A stretch of 64,000 nucleotides of DNA from contig NW_020170405.1 of the NCBI RefSeq assembly GCF_000524195.1, positions 131,570-195,569 of the forward strand, in the 5' to 3' direction. Positions within the stretch are counted from its first letter, which is position 1; every line of letters begins with the position of its first letter. This document shows, in pieces, positions 1-10,378 of this stretch. Source of the DNA: Echinococcus granulosus (lineage: Eukaryota > Platyhelminthes > Cestoda > Cyclophyllidea > Taeniidae). The position numbers were made by a program, and so were the translations under genes. The notes below the pieces were generated by a model that was not told the origin of the DNA, did not search any database, and worked only from the letters and a program-made list of their open reading frames with translations.

Positions 1-958
1 CCCGGCTCTAGTTTCGCACATATGCTAATTCCGCGGCGTTTTCAAAAGTAATGGTTTTTCAGTGTTTGGGACAGTGAATCATACCAACCAGCACTCGTCA
101 CACCCATTATAGTCTTGATGGTTTGGTTCCTTCCTGTACCACTTTACCTGCGAGAAAACCGACGCTTCTTTTTACCCAGCCTGCCTTTGTTGGCCCAAGA
201 CCCACCCACGCCATTGGGAAGGGAAGCGCGGGGCCTGCCACGTGGACAGGCTATTTTTGGTTGTGGCGTTCGACCCTCCCATTGGTCCAAGCCAAGGAAA
301 GGGGGCAGGACTCAACTCACGGTTGCAGCCTCCTTCAGGCGGTTGATAATTCACTTCTAAATTTCTCATTTCCGTTCCTTTTTTCAAAGAACCGATGATG
401 CTAATCCCTCCAGCTTATCAATTATTCATTCTATTTAATTATTTGTTCATGTTTTTAACGGAAAAAGCAGTATTGGTTGTTGCACACGAGGTTACTTTGA
501 TCACAATCCTTAAAGTGAAAAGAGTTACACACTTATTAATCTGCACTAATAGAATGATGATATGTAGAGTGAGAGGGTTGAAACTTCAGAAGAGCACAGT
601 CTTATCCAGCTGTTGCCCAAATGTACTAAATAAGGGTCCTGAAACAGTTTGGGATTGTTAAAAATGCTTGTTGTAGACTGACGCTCCTTCCCTCCTCCCC
701 TTTTGCCATCATACATTCGTCCCACTAGGACGCTCTCTACCAGAGTGCCAGAGAAAAAGCTACCACCACAGTCCATACGTTTTACTGTTTAATTATGGTC
801 TAGTTACCTCCAGATGAGGGGCATTCACATGCCCATTTTGGTGGCATAATCACAACTATCCTTTTGTGGCTCAAAATCTGGTGTACAAATACGTACACTA
901 GTAAATTTATAACAACGGAATAACCGTTGGATTCAGTGTTCACGTATCTTTTAATATG
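1..958. other. Gene-free flank downstream of NAPE-PLD
   Basis: No open frame here shows splice-compatible structure or recognisable homology. A GC-richer patch lies at about 190-340, and a pyrimidine-rich patch at about 680-730. The short frames present have no supporting features. I see nothing that can be annotated with confidence. Confidence 0.4.
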
Positions 959-964
959 TTTATT
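959..964 (-). promoter_or_regulatory. Poly(A) signal of NAPE-PLD
   Basis: A canonical AATAAA on the minus strand lies about 90 nt past the TAG stop of the NAPE-PLD gene, a normal spacing for a 3' UTR in a compact genome. The motif is short, so chance occurrence cannot be excluded. Confidence 0.45.
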
Positions 965-1054
965 CCAACACTTATTAGCCGAGCAAAAGGAAAAAAGTTA
1001 ATGGCCATAAAAATGTGAAAATTTTCATCTGCCGGGATAAAAAGAACTTGGGGA

Positions 1055-4000
1055 CTACTCCACGATTAGGGTTTCAGTGGGAACCCTTCGATAGCACAAA
1101 GATTGCCCGTGGTGAAGGGTTCTGAAGTCCGCTTTTGTTAGTCCGGCTGCATCAAGTGCCACCTTCAAATCAGCTTTTGGCTGCATGTAGAGCTGCGAAG
1201 AAATGAGATTACACAACTCCATACTGAAGAGAGTCAGTAATATGTAGTACCCGAATCATGCAGGTATATTTAGGAGCTCGAGGTTTAATTATAGGCATAG
1301 TCCTTATCACACCAATAGCATTAAGGAATGTTGTGAATGGAAAGCAAAAAAAGATCGCAAAGTAATTCGGAAAACATATGTGTAATGAAGCCGTAGAGAC
1401 GAGTCATTTTCGAGTTGCGCGACGATATAACAAGAGGAGCGAGAAGAAAATTTCCATCGAGACTCACACAACAAGTGAAGATTCACCACGAAAGATTGAT
1501 TGCGCAACAATCTTATACCTAAAAAGCCACTAGAAAAACTACTTCGATAATGTCAGCTACTTCCTCATTCGAGAGTAGACATCAGGTGCACTTTGGGTCC
1601 AACTCTCACTACATCCTAGAGTTTTTAATATAGCAGTATTCCTTACTTCAGGAATGGATCAGAGGAAATGTACCAATGTGAAATCCCACGGTGCTAGCTT
1701 GCCCTGTCCACATGGATCACGGGGCAAATGGATCTATGGGTTAAGAAGGGAAAAACCACGCAGGTTGAAAAGGGGAAACTTCGCTTGGTCTCACTTTTAC
1801 GACTTGCATCGAGCGAAAAAAAGTGGTGGCACAGGTGTGCAAATTATTAATTAAATTATTTGCAATCGCGACAATTTCACGCAATTTTAGGCATATTTTA
1901 GCAACAGAATAGCCCACGAACCATGTACATTCAAAGGTGTGCACGAGTGAGGATCGAGTCCAACCAACCCGTCTGCGGAAATGCGCCCAAGTTAGTTCAG
2001 AACTTTCAAATCTGCAGGTTTACGACAAGACAGAATGCCGCCGTGGCGACGCTAAACACAGTAGTAAGTGGCAAGTGTGTCCCGTCGTGCTTGATTTGGT
2101 CCACACACCATTAACTACGATAGCAGGCAACAGTAGCATTTCGTGCTTGCATGCAATAGGATGCGATTGACGAAAGCATAGAGCCACTGTGGAGTATTGC
2201 GCCATATTAAAATACTTAAGTTGGGTGAAAGTTTCATAGATAAGCAGCCATACGCCTGTCAGTGACAATTCTGGCTCACAGCAGAGAAGTAATTCAGCAC
2301 CGCGGACAGCCCGTGGTCGAGGTATTACCTGCCATGTGACGAAATTGCGCAAGAAATGGTTCCTTCTGTGGGGATGATGAACATATTCACCCACGAACAC
2401 TTGCATTTTGGAGTGAACGAGCGCTGAGATAGGTGCACAGATGTAGCAGAAAAGCTGCCTACAATAGACACGGTTCTCACACCTTAAAATTCATCCTTTT
2501 CTTTTATAACCTCGAAACTTTGAATTAAGTCAGATGTACTTTGCATTTGTGCAGATGAAGAACATTAGCAACCTCAAATTTCGACAAATAATGACAGAAT
2601 ATCACGGATTTCTGTAGATCACGCCCGCAAAATTGTGTTTGACCAAGTGCATTGAGTAAATGAGGTTGCAATTTGAAAGAGAATGAGCAGCATGAGGTTT
2701 TGCTAAGCACTCTTTGTACTGAAAAAGGGAAAAAGGTAGAGTACAAGGAGCTCACCTCCCGACCAATGTGAAAAGTGCCCCAATGCACACCGACAGAGTG
2801 GGTGGCATGAATGTCACGGTGGATTTGCACAGCTTCCTGTGGGTTTACGTGCTGAGAGCGCATTAGGTCGCTGGAAGGACAACGCAAAGATATCATAATT
2901 CCACCTAGATCGACTAAAACACATTCCATACCGCGGGATCGTGGACTAGTCAAACTTAAAATCCCTTATCCTTCAAAAATTATGCTTCCTTGCATTAGTT
3001 AACTTGAAGGTAACACAAAAAGGCCGTGAATGCCTGCTTTAAACAAACTAATTTCACTCCACACTACGGAAGCATAAAATGTGGGAGCTTCTATGCCATT
3101 GTCTATTGGAAATTAAAATCCTAACGTTAGTCCATTGGAAGGCAGCACAAAACTACCTTAAATGACTAAGTATGCTTAAAACTATGATGAACTCAATATC
3201 CACAGGAGAGGAGGAATTAGGGTCTACTGAGAATGAGGTCAAGCACGGACCCATTAGGAGGCAAACTGAAACGGCATTAGGCATCTACTTTGATCAGTTC
3301 GATAGAATTCCAAATCCACTACACAGAGAAATTTACAAGCGCAAGCAGAAAAAAATCGAGCCTTCTGGAGCAAGTATGTGCGGTATTTACATCCAAGAAA
3401 AATCTGCTTTATCTTTGTGAAAGACGAATTCCTCTCTGTGTTACATTTGTTGAGTATGATTGACTTTTTAGTTGAAATGCAAGATTTTAAGTAGGATGAA
3501 AGAATTGTAAGAATCTGTTTAAATCCACAAAATAAAAAGGGAAGCGGGACATCAGTTAACTGAGAAAAAGCATTTAACAAGATATTTCTCACTGAGCATG
3601 GTTATCGAATTCCACAACAGACATTTCTTGTTAACATTGTATTCACAAGTCTTCTGATTCGACCCGATATGCACAAGTTAGTTTTAGGGGATAAAAGAGA
3701 CAAGAGAATCATTGGTCATCATGTTGAATTCGCACTCACCGTGGAGTGTAGGCACCAATGGGAATGGCAGCAACATCAATCGGACCATATTTCTCTCCAA
3801 TGTCTCGGAAGGCCTCACAGTATCCAGTATCACCGCCAAACCAAGCGCGATGCGTTGGTCCGACAAAAGTCCAGCTGCCCCACAGACTCTGGAGTTAAAG
3901 TGACAAAAGGTAATCAACTTACTTTAAAAAGATTAATTCTGACTCCCCCAACTCACTCTATCGTTATCGAAAAAGATATTACGGCCCGACCAGTGCTGCG

Positions 4001-4659
4001 CAGGAGTGTAGATAAGCCGAACCTCACTGTCACTGAGCGTTCTCTCGTCCCACCACACTGCCTCCCAGATACGTGGACGACGCTTTCCCTTTCCACGGTT
4101 AATCGTCGAGGCGATTAGATCTGCGCAGCCGGTGGGGATGCACCAAACAGTATCAGGAAAGCATCGACTTAACTTCCTGACAGTTGGAAGGTCCAAGTGG
4201 TCAAAATGGTTGTGGGAGATGACCACAGCATGAAGTTGGGGAAGATCTTCAACCTTTCGTGAGGGAGGGGTGAGATCAGGGAAGAAGAAACTTTACCTTA
4301 CAGGGCATGGGGCGATAGCGTTTGGGTCCGACGACAACGCATCGTGAGCTAAAAATGGGATCGCAGAGGATGTTGACCCCATCCAGGTAAAGGAGGACAG
4401 AGGCATGGCCGAGCCAAGTAAGACGCACTCCGCAGTCGGAGTCAAAGTCAGTAAACGGGGGGCCAAAAACGGGCTTGACTACCGGGAGATTTGTGTCCAG
4501 CTGCGCGTTGCTGGGCAACGGCCAGACGTCCTCTGAGGGTTTGTTGGTGAGAAGGTAATAAGCTGCTTTCATCCGTTTCTCCCTCCACGAATTCCACGGA
4601 TTGACGTATTGACCCCTCCAATTCTGCTTTATTGCGATGGCTTTTTCACCAGTGTTCAT
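1055..4659 (-). CDS. NAPEPLD: N-acyl-phosphatidylethanolamine-hydrolysing phospholipase D (NAPE-PLD), 5 exons
   Basis: Zinc metallo-beta-lactamase-fold phospholipase that releases N-acylethanolamines (anandamide-type lipids) from NAPE at membranes. Exons on the minus strand are 4297-4659, 3957-4253, 3740-3888, 2756-2870 and 1055-1192. Their phases fit and give 353 aa (human about 393). Introns are 43, 68, 869 and 1563 bp. The metal-binding set is intact: SHNHFDHLD at the start of exon 2, the His of TPAQHW, the Asp of GGDTGYC in exon 3, and the His of GVHWGTF in exon 4. The WLGHASVLL segment and the N-terminal [10 protein letters not shown] are also family-typical. The last exon carries the conserved AGL..DF..L.HG block and ends in TAG. 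The start at 4659 is the first Met of the frame; a short upstream extension is not excluded. The model is convincing because every exon aligns to the family in order. Confidence 0.93.
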
Positions 4660-6601
4660 GACCGATGGCTGATTGGGATGAGTGAATAACGCCTTTGAAG
4701 CTGTAAAGTGGTTGGGGAGTTAACCTTCATTTACAAGCCAAAATGGAAGTGTAAGACATCAAGAAAACAGAAGACAATCTAAAGCTACTAGAAAAACATT
4801 CCAAGACTATTCACAGGCGCATCAAAATTTTTTGATTCACTTTTTCCTGAAGAACAGACTTGACATTATAATCTGAGGTAAAAAGACGTGAACGCTTAAC
4901 TTCTGCAAATGCATGATCCATTTAGAATTGCAAAAAAGACAATACTTAGAAATGGAGGACAAATAAACCTACATGGAAATTAAAAGGGCACCTTAAATCT
5001 AAGTTTAGAACAACACCAAACAAACCTAAAAAGCGTTAGTAATTTTAATTAAATGCATACTGAATCCGAGTTTTTATAAATTCGCATAAGTGAGAGAAAC
5101 ATCAAATGCCAAGGGAGTCGCTTGAGAACCAACTTATATGGGCACCATTTATCAAGTGAAATTCCGCAACGCAATTGCATGGTGAACACCGGTAAGTAAT
5201 AGGGACCTGAACAAGGTAGGCAATATTAATAAAAAGGGGGGAAAACACCAATTATGGATAAAACCAAAGAGGCCCAACCAAAAAAGAGGTGGTGAAATTC
5301 CTTCAAAATATGTTTGTAATAATATGCTGCAGTGGAGCACGACAGGAAAAAAACCCACTTATACGCAAAATCGACCTTGTAAGTAGATTTGGGTCAATGT
5401 GTTAAAAAGCATATCCAAACAAAAAAACAAGGGACTTGTGTCGGTTTAAAAAGGCCTAATACAAAATATGTCTATATGGCAACATATTAAAATCAATATT
5501 AAAGTATCCGCTTAGACCCAAAAGTATTTTCGGTTAGCAAATACCAGTAAAAAAGTTACTGATTGATCCCCAACAGAGTATAAATCAGACCGTCTAAAAA
5601 TTTGAACCTGGATTAAATAGTATTTATAGGCTATGTTTAAAAATTTTTTAAGTAAAATAAATGGTTTAGAAGAAAAACCCTGTTACTAAGAGTGCGCACA
5701 AAATGATAGGGAATCTCAATAAAGTATGCCGGTGATAATACCACAGAGCCTCAAGAATTCTTCAAAGACGATGGAAAAAGTAATCGTTGCTAGAAGACAA
5801 ATTTTAATTGCAGTAGGTTATTGGGCTATAGTGTAGCGTCCTGGGACTCCCTGAAGACGAAAGAAGACCAAATACCCGGGCAAAATATATATTCAGCACA
5901 GAGAAGGTGTCTGGACTATTGGCGTGGCCTAAAAGTCCGGCCCACTCGGAGAGGTACAAGGGGGCTAATTCAAAGTACAAAAGTCGCACCTCGCTAATGC
6001 CGAGGGATAAACCACTATGGTATTACGATAGACATGACTCGGAGACCACATCATCCGGCGAAGATGCGATGACAGAGGCCCAAAGTGTTGATTTCCAGCA
6101 TGCAGAAAAACCGCGGGTTTCTAAAATGACCATCTCAAAAACGTCGTCAGTTGAAAGTACGAGCTGCTAAGACTAAATTGAATGTCCAGTTGGCTACACT
6201 GTTAAATAAATACTAAACGCCGTAGTATTTCTTTCTCTAGCATATTTTGCTCGTCTTAATAGAATTTCGAGCTAAGATAACTACATTTTTGCTAGTCATG
6301 GCAACTTTTAAAGTATGCACAGTATATGCAAATAAAATACAGTCCTACCAATCGTTTTCAACTCTTACCTGGTTTCATTTGTTTCGTTATATTTAGTCAT
6401 TTTATGCAGCCTACTTTTCCATCCTATGGTTGTCAGCAGTTTATTTGTTGAAACCATGTACCAGTATTACATTTATCATTCTGGGTCACTACTATGTAAA
6501 CCCAACCCAAATGCACTCTGCAACTTTTTTAACCTGCTTCATGATTAACCGCTTGACACGAACTCCCAACAGCTTAGAAGCCGTGTGCAAACTTTGAGGC
6601 T
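4660..6601. other. Intergenic region with one dispersed repeat copy
   Basis: AT-rich sequence between NAPE-PLD (transcribed leftward) and the FNBP4-like gene (transcribed rightward), so it must contain both promoters. No obvious TATA or other motif could be assigned. It includes the repeat copy at about 5831-5970, followed by a GC-richer open stretch to about 6170 that has no recognisable product. Confidence 0.4.
5831..5970 (+). repeat. Dispersed repeat, copy 1
   Basis: This copy shares an ordered set of blocks with copies at 13.43, 36.86 and 37.79 kb: a GTAGCG start, CT(T)CCTGAAGACGAA, then a TGGCGTGGCCT block, a GTCCGGC/GTCCGCC block, and a GGAGGTACAA-type end. Copies are diverged and not tandem, so this is an old interspersed element. 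No terminal repeats or coding capacity are visible. The class (SINE, TRIM or other) is undetermined. Confidence 0.6.
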
Positions 6602-8191
6602 ATGCCAAGAAACTTGAATGACGAAGTTGAGAACTTTTTTGCTGTATGTGATGACTATAACATCACTAATGGTCTTTATAGGAAGTTGACGCCATCACGT
6701 TTAATGGTGTTAAAGAACAAGATAACGGTAAACTTGTCATCTATTTGTATTGCTCAAGCGCCATTAATCTCTCCACCAGAATCGGTGCACTTTTTCCTTA
6801 GTAATAGGTCAGATTTAGAGATATTGTATAACGTTCTTTTATTTAGTTCTCCATGCCTTTGAATAACAGCTGTAATTGCACGTACCATTTGGCGTCTACC
6901 AAAATGTCATCATGCTCTTTGCCGACTGAATATTTTAATTACAGCACCGAAGACCAATTGGATCGTCCAAGTCGACTCAAAGTCTAATCTCCCCTTTTAC
7001 TACAACTTTGTAACCAAAGAAACGACATGGAACATCCCAGATGAGTACCAGTCCTATCTCGACGAATATAAGACCTATCTGCAACACAAGAATGACCAAT
7101 CAGACCTGAAGAAGGTAGAGGAAAAGGAGGCTCCGATTCTTATACTGCCCGAGGGTAATGCTAGAAAACGTCGTCGCATTAAGCGCGCCTTCATGCGTGC
7201 AAATGCAGGAAGGACGAGCCTTCTAGATGCACCTGTGGAATTCCTTTCAGAGTACATCGCCTATAGCAACTCTTCTTCAGAAAATGAGTCCTTAGATTCG
7301 AAACGGTCGTCACAGGCAGCCATAGACAACGAACCTATGGAAGTGGTACAGCGTACCCCAGAATTATCGACGGAATTTATCGGTCCTCAATTACCTTTAC
7401 CACCACCGAAGTGTGAATCCGCACCTGTGAAGTCAGAAGAGCTAAGTAGGCTCCTCTTGGACAAGTTTGCCGCCTTTCATCCAGAATGCGACAAACTCTC
7501 GCGTCTTCAGGTTGCATACATCCAATTCACAGTAAGTTTGCACCGACTACTCCACTCGTACTTTTAACTTCTATGAGTACAAAGCACTTGAATCTGAATT
7601 TTTAGACGCGTTTCGAGGATTGGAAGGCTGGACATCTCTCAGACGCGCACTTTGAGGAGAAGTTGGAAGAAGCCAGCAATTTTATCTGTGAATACGAACA
7701 GCGTGTGCAACATAAAACAGCGAATGAGTGTCCACCCAACAGGCCATGTCCACTTCCAACATATCAAGGCGAACCTGCCATACTTAATCAAGCAGAGGTA
7801 CTCATTACTTTCGCCACTGCTCTGAAGTCTGTATTCCGATTTTCAGGAAAGCAGGGGAACCACATCCCTCAAAGTGAGTGAAAATAGACCTGAACTTGGC
7901 AGCTCAAACTCATCGCAGGGTCCTGAGGTAAAGTGGGACGAAATTCCAGCTCAATTTTCTCATTGTAGACTGATACACAGATGGCACAATGCGATCTGAA
8001 CTATGATAGCAGTTTATCAGTATATCCACAGGGGATGAAACCAAAACAAGAACTCCAGAAAAAGGTAAAAGTCTCTGCACCTGTACTAATATTTAATTCT
8101 ATTGTAGGATATAAGTTCGGACGTTACGATGCCGAATATAGATGTACCCAAGTCGACAGAAAAGTGGAGCGATGCGCAAGAAGATTTGTAA
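6602..8191 (+). CDS. FNBP4: FNBP4-like WW-domain protein
   Basis: Probable homologue of formin-binding protein 4, a nuclear WW-domain protein. Exons are 6602-6727 (tentative), 6953-7531, 7606-7797, 7847-7927, 7969-8064 and 8108-8191. All join in phase 0, with short introns of 41-74 bp after the second exon, giving about 385 aa. A WW domain opens exon 2: Trp in TNWIVQVDS, the tyrosine block PFYYNF, then TTWNIP. Downstream are a basic KRRRIKRAF patch and the FNBP4-type segment LLDKF...LQ..YIQFT..RFEDW...HL, which matches the region before the second WW of human FNBP4. The protein then ends, so the second WW and C-terminal part of the human 1017-aa protein are absent. Exon 1 (LNDEVENFFAVCDD) is supported only by phase and a weak FFaE-like motif. 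Confidence 0.78.
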
Positions 8192-8545
8192 ATTAGTTGT
8201 TTTTTTGATTTTTGCCAAAATTGCATTTTCATACTAAATACTTCAGTTCTTTGTTTTCTGAAGACAGGACTGATTAATGAATAACATTTATGGTATAAAT
8301 GCTTTAACGAGGCGGACACATTACCTGAGTTAGACTAGAATAGCATCAGTATAATCATTACGACTTGGAATTTTTTGCATCAATGGAGTTCTCAACTCGA
8401 GTGAATGATAACATTTAAAAGTAAAATTGGGTAGAAGTAGTACTGTAAATACAAAGTCGAGTTTTATACATAGACAATTGTCGCATACAGCGCCTGCACT
8501 TTGAAATCAACCCCAACATAAAACAGTCTCGGTCAGCATACTGAA
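8192..8545. other. Convergent intergenic spacer
   Basis: A 354-bp spacer between the stop codons of the FNBP4-like gene (plus) and SNRNP27 (minus), which are transcribed towards each other. It must hold both 3' UTRs. No canonical AATAAA was identified for either gene here; only variants such as ATAAAA-like strings are present. Confidence 0.5.
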
Positions 8546-9141
8546 TTAGGTGATCGGGTCCAGTTTTCGATTGAATCCACCACGCCGATTCATGTATTGC
8601 CGATACTTTCGTTTCTTCTGTATATTTGCAACATAGACGTTATTGCCTTTCACATGTTTTCCCTTAGTTGAATCAAAACTGAAGAAGCCCAACGTTTTCA
8701 TCATCTCCATTTCTCCCTCTGTTTGTGGGGCCTTTGCTGTATCGGGTAAAGTAAAACTCACTCGAACTCACTTTCTTTTTCTTCGGCTGCTGCATCGTTT
8801 GAGCTATACTTGCGAATAAGTGACTGAATAGTTACGCTTACACATTTTCAATCTGATCTGGAGTTCGTGATCGACTGTCTCTCCACGATTTCCCGCCCTT
8901 TGACTCTTTTACGCGGTGCTCATCTGAAAAATGCCCGTGTCTGCGTTCTTTTCTCTTTTCCGGGGTATGGTCCCGCCTATAACGATCACCATCCCGTCTC
9001 CGTCTATCTGACTCCCGATCATGCCTTTCTCTGTATCTCTCACGAGAACGCGATCTAGAGCGTCGCCGTCCTTCATATTGATGGCTATTTGATTTACATA
9101 AACTTACGGGACAGGGGACTGCGTGAACGATCCCGAGGCAT
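8546..9141 (-). CDS. SNRNP27: U4/U6.U5 tri-snRNP 27 kDa protein (SNRNP27), RS-domain splicing factor
   Basis: Component of the U4/U6.U5 tri-snRNP acting in nuclear pre-mRNA splicing. Minus-strand exons are 9108-9141, 8844-9070, 8772-8808 and 8546-8736, with introns of 37, 35 and 35 bp. The joined product is 162 aa (human 155). The N-terminus reads [12 protein letters not shown] and continues into a long Arg/Ser/Asp/Glu-rich RS domain. The 37-bp mini-exon gives an acidic linker (AAAEEKE). The C-terminal domain is diagnostic: [18 protein letters not shown], then [16 protein letters not shown], close to the human family signature. The donor of exon 2 is GTGTAA, weaker than the others but forced by phase. 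Only this phase combination yields the uninterrupted conserved domain. Confidence 0.93.
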
Positions 9142-10013
9142 TTCGAGCCAATGAGCACGATGACTCGCGAAAGCAATCCAGCCGCTTTAATTGCCTATGT
9201 GCTTAAACACATTTTAAGGGGGACGGCATAGTGAGGATTCCTAGGGGATAGGAATGCAAACCAGCGTTCATACCAATTTAGAGCAAGCAATAGCGTTTAA
9301 TTACAGAGGAATTCTTGCAATGCTTGCGTTAAGTAATGCATGTCAGAATAAAAAAGGTAGTAATTCTGAAACTGTAGATTTTGCGTGAACGAGTCAAAAA
9401 GGCTTTCCTTAAGCTTGCTAAAAATTTTTAAACTTGGCAAATTTTCTGTCTATGTAATCTTTTACGTTTCAGGAGTTCATTATTTTAGTCCTACTCAAGT
9501 CTTTATTCATTGTCAGTGTATTAAGCAAACCTTGGCTTGGTTTTCAGATTAAGTCATGCATCTAAAAAACAATTAAACCCTGTAAATGGTTCTGCGTGAA
9601 GAGCAGGGGGGAAATGTACTCATGTTTGTTTCTCATAGTGTATAGAATATTCGCCTGAATAAAGGCAAACATTCCGCAGCTGCACACAAATATCGTCTGC
9701 GTGCAGCTTTTGTTCGAAGCGTTTGCAATGTTTTATGCTTTTTAGCCTGTCAAATGTACTTGGTGTACTTTACATGTCATTGATTTCAAGTTCTTTTTCG
9801 TGGTTTGCACGTTTTAATATACAGCTATACTTTGATGAGATTCTTTTTTCATCGTACTTTTGGACACTAGAGCTAATAATTATTGACAATGTTTACGCCA
9901 TATGATTACAGTTCGACCTTGAGTTGAAAAACCACATTTTTGGAGTCACGGTTGCAATGTGGCGCTTTTTATCTTCATCACCGTAATCTCATTAAATCGA
10001 TTTGATGGTTTAG
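9142..10013. other. Divergent intergenic region upstream of SNRNP27 and glutaredoxin
   Basis: The region lies between the SNRNP27 start (leftward) and the first recognisable glutaredoxin exon (rightward). It should contain both promoters and a short first coding exon of the glutaredoxin ending in phase 2. I could not choose that exon reliably. No other signal was seen. Confidence 0.4.
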
Positions 10014-10378
10014 GCCTCCTGAAATTGCTGCTTATGTTCAAAAAGAGATACAGTCCGCCCACGTCGTGTTATTTACAAAAAGCTATTGCCCTTACTGTGT
10101 CAAGGCAATTGAAATCTTGCGATCCTATATAGGCAGTTCATTTACATGTAGTGATTTGCGCATCATCGATATTAGAACGCGCGCTGATTGTAGTAAGGTT
10201 CAGGATTATTTGGAATCCATTACCGGAGCCAGAACTGTAAGCGTGTCCAGAACCGTATTTTTATTCACCATCATAGGTGCCTAGAATTTTTATAGGAAAA
10301 CGATGTATCGGCGGGTGCAATGATTTGGAGTATCTTCATAGTATGAAAGCACTTGCTGAACTTTTAGAGCAGAAGTAG
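10014..10378 (+). CDS. GLRX: Dithiol glutaredoxin (first coding exon not located)
   Basis: Small glutathione-dependent thiol-disulfide oxidoreductase. Two exons are clear: 10014-10236 and 10277-10378, with a 40-bp intron and a phase 0 junction. The sequence carries the active site CPYC (KSYCPYCVKA), the TVP cis-proline motif (GARTVPRIFIG) across the splice junction, and the glutathione-binding C.GGC(N/S)D motif (RCIGGCNDL), ending LLEQK and TAG. About 108 residues are visible, essentially a full classical Grx1 domain. Exon 10014 begins in phase 2, so a short 5' exon with the start codon is missing from this model. The stop right after the domain argues against this being the N-terminal module of the flatworm thioredoxin-glutathione reductase. 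Confidence 0.9.
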
